Shown here: piece by piece, positions 8,036 to 12,342 of the stretch
How the letters are laid out: every line of letters starts with the position of its first letter
How positions within the stretch are numbered: the first letter of the stretch is position 1
Assembly (NCBI GenBank): GCA_964542255.1
Contig: CAZITV010000057.1
Coordinates: 1 to 12,342 of the forward strand
Direction of reading: 5' to 3'
DNA: 12,342 bases
DNA from: CAYMSF01 sp964542255
GTDB taxonomy: Bacteria; Verrucomicrobiota; Lentisphaeria; Victivallales; Victivallaceae
Program-made: the position numbers and the translations under genes
Notes under the pieces: model-generated
What the model was told of the DNA's origin: nothing
What the model saw: only the letters and a program-made list of their open reading frames with translations
The model's database searches: none

Positions 8036-8094
8036 AAAAGTTATTTGAGTAATTACAAAATGACACAAACATAATTTAAATTCAATGACGCTAT

Positions 8095-8103
8095 AATATA
8101 GCA
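8095..8103 (-). promoter_or_regulatory. Possible extended -10 promoter of arnA
   Basis: On the minus strand TGC is followed by TATATT, an extended -10 pattern (TGn plus hexamer), inside an AT stretch that continues as ATAG. No good -35 is seen, which an extended -10 can tolerate. Transcription from here would give a leader of about 60 nt. It lies in the 126-bp gap after cstA and would make arnA the head of its own unit. Confidence 0.3.
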
Positions 8104-8150
8104 ACTAATATGCGCTTTTCTACATCACATACACAAATTATCCAATAAAA

Positions 8151-9914
8151 TCAACGCTGGCGCCTGAGATTTTTATAGGCACTTAGTATTGTAAAAACAA
8201 ACACCACTAGCATTAGTAGCATCACTAGAACAGATAATACAACTAAAAGGTACTTGCCATTAGGCAGATAATTGTTAAAAATATTCAGATACCCGGCAAA
8301 CAAAGTAATAAATGCCAAACAAATACCGGGAATTGCCGTAATATATATGTACTTCGTCTGCTTCATTGTTATCAACATAACTGAAACCACTAATAACCCG
8401 CAAGCGGCAAGAAGTTGATTACTCATGCCCAATAATGGCCAAATTGTTGATATATTACCGGTATATAACAAATATCCCCACGCTGAGGTAAAAAGAGCGC
8501 CGGTTATCAAAACCCCTGGTCTCCAGTGTGGTTCCAAAAAACGCGGATAAATTTTGCCAAACATTTCCTGCAGCAGAAATCGCCCTGCCCTTGTCCCGGC
8601 ATCAACGGCAGTTAGCACAAATAACGCTTCGAACATAATTGCATAGTGATACCAATATGACATTAATTTATCCATATATGGCAGCGATGAGAAAATGTAT
8701 GCCATGCCTACCGCCAGCGAGACCCCGCCGCCAGTTCGTCCTCGCAAATTTTCCTCAACCGCAGTTGATAAATAATCAACATTAACTGTTGCCATCCCTA
8801 ATTTGGCAAATACTTCCGGCGCAACGTTAATAGCAAAATAATCCGCAGGAATAAGCACACAAGCCGAAATTAATGCCATCAGTGCTACTACCCCCTCAAC
8901 CAACATTGCGCCATACCCAACAAACGGGATATCGTTCTCGGTACTGATCATTTTCGAGCTGGTCCCACTTGCGATGATAGCATGAAAACCAGAAATTGCA
9001 CCGCAAGCTATTGTTATAAATAAAAACGGGAAGATTGACCCGGGAATAACTGGGCCGCCACCTTTCGCGAAATGCATCACTGCCGGCATCTTCAACTCCG
9101 GCATCACAATGACTATCCCCAATGCCAGCATCGCAATGGTCCCGATTTTCAGATACGCAGAAAGATAATCGCGCGGACACAGCATTAACCATACTGGTAA
9201 AACTGAAGCTAAAAATCCATATACCGGAATTGCTATAGCTATCTGATTTCTACTAAGCAAAAAATATTTTGTCAATTCTGGTGTTACCGCAATATAGCGA
9301 CCCACAAAAACCGACAATAATAATAACACCACACCAATGACAGTGCCCCACTTGACATCGCCTGGACGCAAATATTGAATATAAACACCCATCAACAACG
9401 CAATTGGAATTGATGCAAACACCGTAAAGGTGCCCCAGGCACTTTCAGCCATAGCATTGACGACGGCTAACGCTAATCCAGAAAGCGCTAAAATTAATAT
9501 TGCCAAAATTGCAGCTGAAGCGGCCATTCCGCCCACTGGTCCAATAATTTCGCGGGTTATTTCGCCTAAACTTCGACCGCCATGGCGGACCGAAGCGAAT
9601 AATACGGTCATATCGTGCACACCACCAGCCAATACTGCTCCAAGTATAATCCATAAAGCGCCAGGCAAATATCCAAACTGCGCAGCGAGTATTGGTCCAA
9701 GCAAAGGTCCTGCAGCTGCAATAGCTGCGAAATGATGCCCGAAAAGCATATAACGATTTGTTGCAACAAAATCCCTGCCATCAGCCTTTAATATTGCCGG
9801 TGTAGGAATTGCCCCATCAATTCTCAACACATTTTTTGCAATAAATAAACCATAATAACGGTATCCAAGCGCGAACACGCCTAAGGCCGCAACCAATAGC
9901 ACCAATGCATTCAT
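8151..9914 (-). CDS. cstA: CstA-family carbon starvation / peptide-pyruvate transporter
   Basis: An inner-membrane carrier of the CstA family (CstA domain followed by a C-terminal 5TM domain). Characterised members in enterobacteria import peptides or pyruvate under carbon limitation. The 587-aa product is hydrophobic almost throughout, with well over a dozen membrane segments. It carries the family hallmark at about 59-101: FGHHFAAIAAAGPLLGPIL, then GYLPG and AGGVHD. PRDYLSAYLK at 247-256 and FHAIIASGTSSK at 310-321 are also typical. It is shorter than E. coli CstA and BtsT (about 700 aa) but within the range of the many roughly 550-600-aa members. The start is ATG 9912-9914; upstream is only a weak CTGAG. 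It lies between pfk and arnA on the same strand but is separated from them by 247 and 126 bp, so it probably has its own promoter. The substrate cannot be told from sequence. Confidence 0.93.
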   Translation of the reverse strand: MNALVLLVAALGVFALGYRYYGLFIAKNVLRIDGAIPTPAILKADGRDFVATNRYMLFGHHFAAIAAAGPLLGPILAAQFGYLPGALWIILGAVLAGGVHDMTVLFASVRHGGRSLGEITREIIGPVGGMAASAAILAILILALSGLALAVVNAMAESAWGTFTVFASIPIALLMGVYIQYLRPGDVKWGTVIGVVLLLLSVFVGRYIAVTPELTKYFLLSRNQIAIAIPVYGFLASVLPVWLMLCPRDYLSAYLKIGTIAMLALGIVIVMPELKMPAVMHFAKGGGPVIPGSIFPFLFITIACGAISGFHAIIASGTSSKMISTENDIPFVGYGAMLVEGVVALMALISACVLIPADYFAINVAPEVFAKLGMATVNVDYLSTAVEENLRGRTGGGVSLAVGMAYIFSSLPYMDKLMSYWYHYAIMFEALFVLTAVDAGTRAGRFLLQEMFGKIYPRFLEPHWRPGVLITGALFTSAWGYLLYTGNISTIWPLLGMSNQLLAACGLLVVSVMLITMKQTKYIYITAIPGICLAFITLFAGYLNIFNNYLPNGKYLLVVLSVLVMLLMLVVFVFTILSAYKNLRRQR

Positions 9915-9939
9915 ATTTTTTTATCTCAGGTTAATTCTT

Positions 9940-9965
9940 AAATAAATTTAATCAAAAATAAATTT
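9940..9965. repeat. Direct repeat of AAATAAATTT in the cstA leader
   Basis: Two exact copies of AAATAAATTT (9940-9949 and 9956-9965) are separated by 6 nt, a 16-bp period, about 25-50 bp upstream of the cstA ATG. This could be a regulator site or chance in AT-rich DNA. Confidence 0.35.
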
Positions 9966-10040
9966 TGTAATAATCATATTAAACGAATCATATCTCGGCA
10001 ATGACCTAAATTCACACTATATTAGTCACAACCAAACTAT

Positions 10041-10079
10041 AACCGGCATCATTCTGGATTTTAACCGTCATAAACCGGC
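10041..10079. repeat. Three AACCGKC copies upstream of cstA
   Basis: AACCGGC (10041-10047), AACCGTC (10063-10069) and AACCGGC (10073-10079) lie in the same orientation at spacings of 22 and 10 bp, roughly one and two helical turns. They fall between the candidate cstA promoter and the gene. GC-rich heptamers stand out in this AT-rich spacer and could be an operator. No regulator is identified. Confidence 0.35.
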
Positions 10080-10106
10080 TGTTTGAGTCCTTGTTAGCAG
10101 CATGGT

Positions 10107-10134
10107 TTTATGGCATTAGGTATCTATCTGTCAA
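10107..10134 (-). promoter_or_regulatory. Possible promoter of cstA
   Basis: On the minus strand a consensus -35 TTGACA (10134-10129) is followed after 16 bp by CATAAA (10112-10107), a 4/6 match to the -10. It lies just after the pfk stop and would give a leader of roughly 185 nt before the cstA ATG, containing the AACCGKC and AAATAAATTT repeats. No known riboswitch is recognised in that leader. Confidence 0.3.
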
Positions 10135-10161
10135 CATAAAAATGTGCTACATATTCAAATT

Positions 10162-11292
10162 TTATCTGCCAAAATTAATGCCGGTTTCAACTGCGCTTTT
10201 AATCCACGAGTGTTCTTGTGGCACAAATTTCAATTTATTGGCAACCTCTTCAATCGGTATGGCAATAACATTGTTTTCATTTATTGCAACCATAACTCCA
10301 TATTGATCTTTGCAAATAAAATCCACACAAGCATTACCAAGCTTTGTTGCCAGAATACGGTCAAACGGCGATGGTTTGCCACCGCGCTGCAAATAGCCTA
10401 AAATAGTAACTCGTGTTTCCAAGCCTGTCAATTCCTCGAGTCGCTTGGCAATGTTAAATGAGTTGCCAGTTCTTCTTTGCCATAGAGTTTCAAGTTCAAT
10501 CTTTGCCTTTTCTTTTTCTTTTTTAGTCACAGCCAATTCTTTAGCATGTGCTGCTTGACTAAACAGTAACGATTCATCAACCGAGAGAGCCCCTTCTGCA
10601 ACCGGCACTATACTGAAACGTTTGCCCCCCCTGGCACGCCGCAAAATAGCTTCTGCCGCAATATTTAAATTATATGGAATTTCTGGAATTAGAATCACAT
10701 CGGCGCCGCCGGCGATTCCAGCGCCAAGTGTCAACCAACCGGTACGATGTCCCATTATTTCTACCAACATTACTCGTTTATGACTGCTGGCTGTTGAATG
10801 CAGACTATCAATCGCGTCAGTTGCAACGCGCAATGCAGTGTCAAATCCAATGGAAGTATCTGTTCCATAAATATCATTATCAATTGTTTTGGGAAGTGTG
10901 ATAATATTGAGTCCCTTTTCTTTGAGCCGCAAAGCACTCTTATGGGTACCTCCTCCACCGATACAAATTAAACCGCAAAGTTTATGACGATAATAGTTTT
11001 CAACAATTGTATCAGTCATATCCAGCGTATTTTTCCCAACTTGCATCTTTTGCGGTTTTGATCTTGACGTACCAAGAATAGTACCACCTGCGGTAAGTAT
11101 CCCGGAGAGTTCTTCATCGTTGAGTATCAAATTGCGGTCATACACCAGGCCCTCGAAGCCGTCCCTAAAACCAATTAACTGAATATTGTGATAGTGCAAG
11201 CTTTTGCCGATAGCACGAATTGCAGCATTTAAACCGGGACTATCGCCGCCGGCAGTAATAATACCAATACATTTTGTCATAGTTTGTTCCAT
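10162..11292 (-). CDS. pfkA: 6-phosphofructokinase, long-type (ATP or mixed phosphoryl donor)
   Basis: It phosphorylates fructose 6-phosphate to fructose 1,6-bisphosphate, the committing step of glycolysis, in the cytoplasm. Numbered from the ATG at 11292 (376 aa), it has GGDSPGLNAAIR at 15-26, PKTIDND at 134-140 with catalytic base Asp138, MGHRTGW at 180-186 and GYLQRGG at 299-305. The nucleotide motif normally GGDGT/S reads GGGGT at 112-116, so the Mg-binding Asp (E. coli Asp103) is Gly114, while Gly115 keeps the residue associated with ATP over pyrophosphate. Lys135, where E. coli PFK has Gly, is typical of long-type and PPi enzymes. An insert rich in Lys/Glu at about 250-270 explains the extra length over E. 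coli PfkA (320 aa). ATG 11280 is nearly as good a start; ATG 11292 has GAGTG about 7 nt upstream. A longer in-frame start at 11385 is rejected because it would run through the promoter and hairpins. Confidence 0.92.
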   Translation of the reverse strand: MEQTMTKCIGIITAGGDSPGLNAAIRAIGKSLHYHNIQLIGFRDGFEGLVYDRNLILNDEELSGILTAGGTILGTSRSKPQKMQVGKNTLDMTDTIVENYYRHKLCGLICIGGGGTHKSALRLKEKGLNIITLPKTIDNDIYGTDTSIGFDTALRVATDAIDSLHSTASSHKRVMLVEIMGHRTGWLTLGAGIAGGADVILIPEIPYNLNIAAEAILRRARGGKRFSIVPVAEGALSVDESLLFSQAAHAKELAVTKKEKEKAKIELETLWQRRTGNSFNIAKRLEELTGLETRVTILGYLQRGGKPSPFDRILATKLGNACVDFICKDQYGVMVAINENNVIAIPIEEVANKLKFVPQEHSWIKSAVETGINFGR

Positions 11293-11323
11293 AAAATTAC
11301 ACTCTGAAATAATAGTGAGCCCA

Positions 11324-11352
11324 TTTATACGTACAATTTTAACTGTTGTATA
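11324..11352 (-). promoter_or_regulatory. Probable promoter of pfkA
   Basis: On the minus strand TATACA (11352-11347) is followed after exactly 17 bp by TATAAA (11329-11324). The match is 4/6 and 5/6 with ideal spacing. A start near 11317 gives a leader of about 25 nt to the ATG at 11292, containing GAGTG. The promoter is abutted directly upstream by the palindromes at 11353-11380. Confidence 0.45.
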
Positions 11353-11403
11353 AGGTGTAAAACACCTGTGGCGGAGCCACTCCAAAAAACGCGTTCCCTA
11401 ACG
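11353..11403. repeat. Cluster of three short palindromes upstream of the pfkA promoter
   Basis: Two perfect hairpins sit back to back: AGGTGT-aaa-ACACCT (11353-11367) and GTGGC-gga-GCCAC (11368-11380). A third, CGTT-ccct-AACG (11392-11403), follows after 11 nt. Read on the minus strand, the third is followed by CG and six T, which resembles a weak terminator for transcription arriving from the transposase side. The first touches the -35 of pfkA and could be an operator. Alternatively the cluster is a REP-like or mobile-element end. Confidence 0.5.
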
Positions 11404-11704
11404 GGCTTATTATACCAATTGAGCGATCAATCGTTTGTCTATCAATAAAAGCGAATTGGTATTAGTTCTATTTTAGTTTATCTACAACGCATGGGCTGAA
11501 ACTTCATCCGTGCTGACTCCTGGACATCCCGCAGATATCGTCCGGGCCTGGTAATTCAGCGACTAATGGTAACGCTGCGTGTTATAAAACTTTAAATAGT
11601 AACTTATACCTCCTTTGAGTGCTTTCAAGTCCTTTTATTCTTTTATTCATTATGAAAAATATTTTCACAACAATCACGTAAAATTGCTGGATTGTGATTT
11701 TAGT
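11404..11704. other. Gene-free spacer between palindromes and transposase relic
   Basis: No coding region with recognisable similarity or a plausible start was found on either strand. The stretch contains the inverted repeat ATACCAATT/AATTGGTAT at 11412-11462, a more GC-balanced patch at about 11490-11580 that breaks up with stops in all frames, and an AT-rich run up to 11704. The mixed base composition suggests scrambled remnants of an inserted element, possibly the lost 3' half of the transposase gene and its flank, but no motif proves this. Confidence 0.5.
11412..11462. repeat. 9-bp inverted repeat ATACCAATT / AATTGGTAT
   Basis: ATACCAATT (11412-11420) and its exact reverse complement (11454-11462) are separated by 33 nt. 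Both arms lie between the palindrome cluster and the transposase relic. They might be terminal repeats of a small element or an operator. No target duplication is evident. Confidence 0.4.
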
Positions 11705-12342
11705 GCGTGTTTGAACATGATGGTGTCTTGTTTTCAAAATACCGTCTTTGTAGATGTGCGTATTTGAGAACGACTGTTATACAAAGTCAAAACTCATCTG
11801 ATAAGCTTGTTCTGGAGGGCCTCGAATCCTTGGCACTTTTGAAGATGACAAAATCAGGCATAAACGATTGCATATTCAAACCGGTATGCATCTTGGCGGC
11901 AGCTTTGCGTCGGCTGTGCCGCGCCCAATCAATACTATTGGCAGTCAGACACTAATGGTTGATGAATCAAAAGCATAGATCATCCTTGAATACAATGCGG
12001 CACGCCAGGATAGTTCCGGCTGCCATTGAAGAAGCCAGAATCGGCAAATTTTAGTTCATTGTAAGTTACCCAAAATAACTCTTCTGCCATGTCCGCATTC
12101 CGCGCCCGGTTGGTGTGGAAAAAGCCATTCCGTGTTGGTGGAGTGCAATTTCTGATTTGACTCAGCGGCCAGTGATGTCTTTACAGGCTACCACAAGCAT
12201 CATTCAAACTCAGCGAGTGGGATAATTGAGAAAACAGCATTGATACCACATTGTAGGTCAGACCAAAGGAACGTGCTTGAATCTTATGATGAACCCGCCA
12301 AAAGCCCGGTCAGGTGATTTTTGATGGATCGGCACAAGGATT
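11705..12342 (-). pseudogene. Decayed IS4-family transposase (5' end beyond window)
   Basis: Read on the minus strand, several blocks match the IS4-type DDE transposase layout in the right order but in different frames. From 12264 down, one frame contains GLTYNVVSMLFSQLSHSLSL, then an internal TAA at 12183-12181, then SQIRNCTPPTRNGFF and NADMAEELFW, ending at a TGA near 11980. A different frame gives YAFDSSTISV (DSSTI at 11968-11954, the first catalytic Asp) followed by a TGA. A third frame gives WARHSRRKAAAKMHTGLNMQ from 11927 to a stop near 11805. The last recognisable piece, FDFV then stop then a diverged HIYKDGILKTR, corresponds to the FDKAYV segment with the second Asp. The C-terminal part with the YREK-type Glu is not found. 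At least two frameshifts and three stops make it non-functional. The left end near 11705 is approximate, and the 5' end lies outside the window. Confidence 0.75.

Noticed and set aside
8025..8072. 16-residue N-terminal extension of ArnA
   Set aside because: The E. coli protein begins at the position of the internal Met, and the GGAG ribosome-binding site lies between the two starts, serving the downstream one.
11293..11385. N-terminal extension of the phosphofructokinase
   Set aside because: The extra residues have no PFK similarity, and the stretch holds the likely promoter and two hairpins. Starts at 11292 or 11280 fit the family N-terminus.
11403..11430. tRNA-like D-arm GCTCAATTGGT on the minus strand
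   Set aside because: No closing GAGC, no anticodon arm and no T arm follow, so it is not a tRNA or a credible tRNA fragment.
11707..11955. 82-residue open frame on the plus strand
   Set aside because: It lies exactly opposite the transposase relic blocks, and its translation shows no family features. The recognisable similarity is all on the minus strand.

Overview
The window is AT-rich DNA from a bacterium with a Gram-negative envelope. The evidence for the envelope is a lipobox alkaline phosphatase and three genes of the 4-amino-4-deoxy-L-arabinose (L-Ara4N) lipid A modification pathway. A membrane-spanning Hanks-type Ser/Thr kinase with a PASTA-less helical C-terminus, together with the type of IS4 transposase relic present, would fit a Verrucomicrobiota/Lentisphaerota-like (PVC) host. 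That placement is only an inference; nothing in the window fixes the phylum.

Layout from left to right: a tRNA-Val(GAC) with encoded CCA (126-202, +); a PhoA-family alkaline phosphatase lipoprotein (353-1696, +); then, all on the minus strand, a Ser/Thr kinase (1808-3244), arnD (3293-4186), an ArnT-like GT-C glycosyltransferase (4191-5870), arnA (6033-8024), a CstA-family transporter (8151-9914) and a long-type 6-phosphofructokinase (10162-11292). The right end (11293-12342) has no intact gene. It contains a palindrome-rich zone just upstream of the pfk promoter, an unassigned spacer, and a decayed IS4-family transposase on the minus strand that runs off the window edge.

The minus-strand genes 8024 to 1808 look like one transcription unit, read arnA, arnT-like, arnD, kinase. 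The arnT/arnD gap is 4 bp and the arnD/kinase gap is 48 bp. A 162-bp gap after arnA contains a perfect 13-bp inverted repeat. ArnA oxidatively decarboxylates UDP-glucuronate and formylates UDP-L-Ara4N. ArnD removes the formyl group from the undecaprenyl-linked sugar. The ArnT-like enzyme would transfer the sugar to a periplasmic acceptor such as lipid A. The aminotransferase ArnB, the transferase ArnC and the flippase ArnE/F are not in the window, and the gene order is A-T-D instead of the enterobacterial A-D-T, so the cluster is reduced and rearranged. The kinase downstream could couple an envelope signal to this modification, but that is speculative. The strongest oddities are this reduced arn cluster with its linked kinase, the inverted repeat inside it, the GGGGT motif replacing GGDGT in the phosphofructokinase, and the hairpin cluster abutting the pfk promoter.
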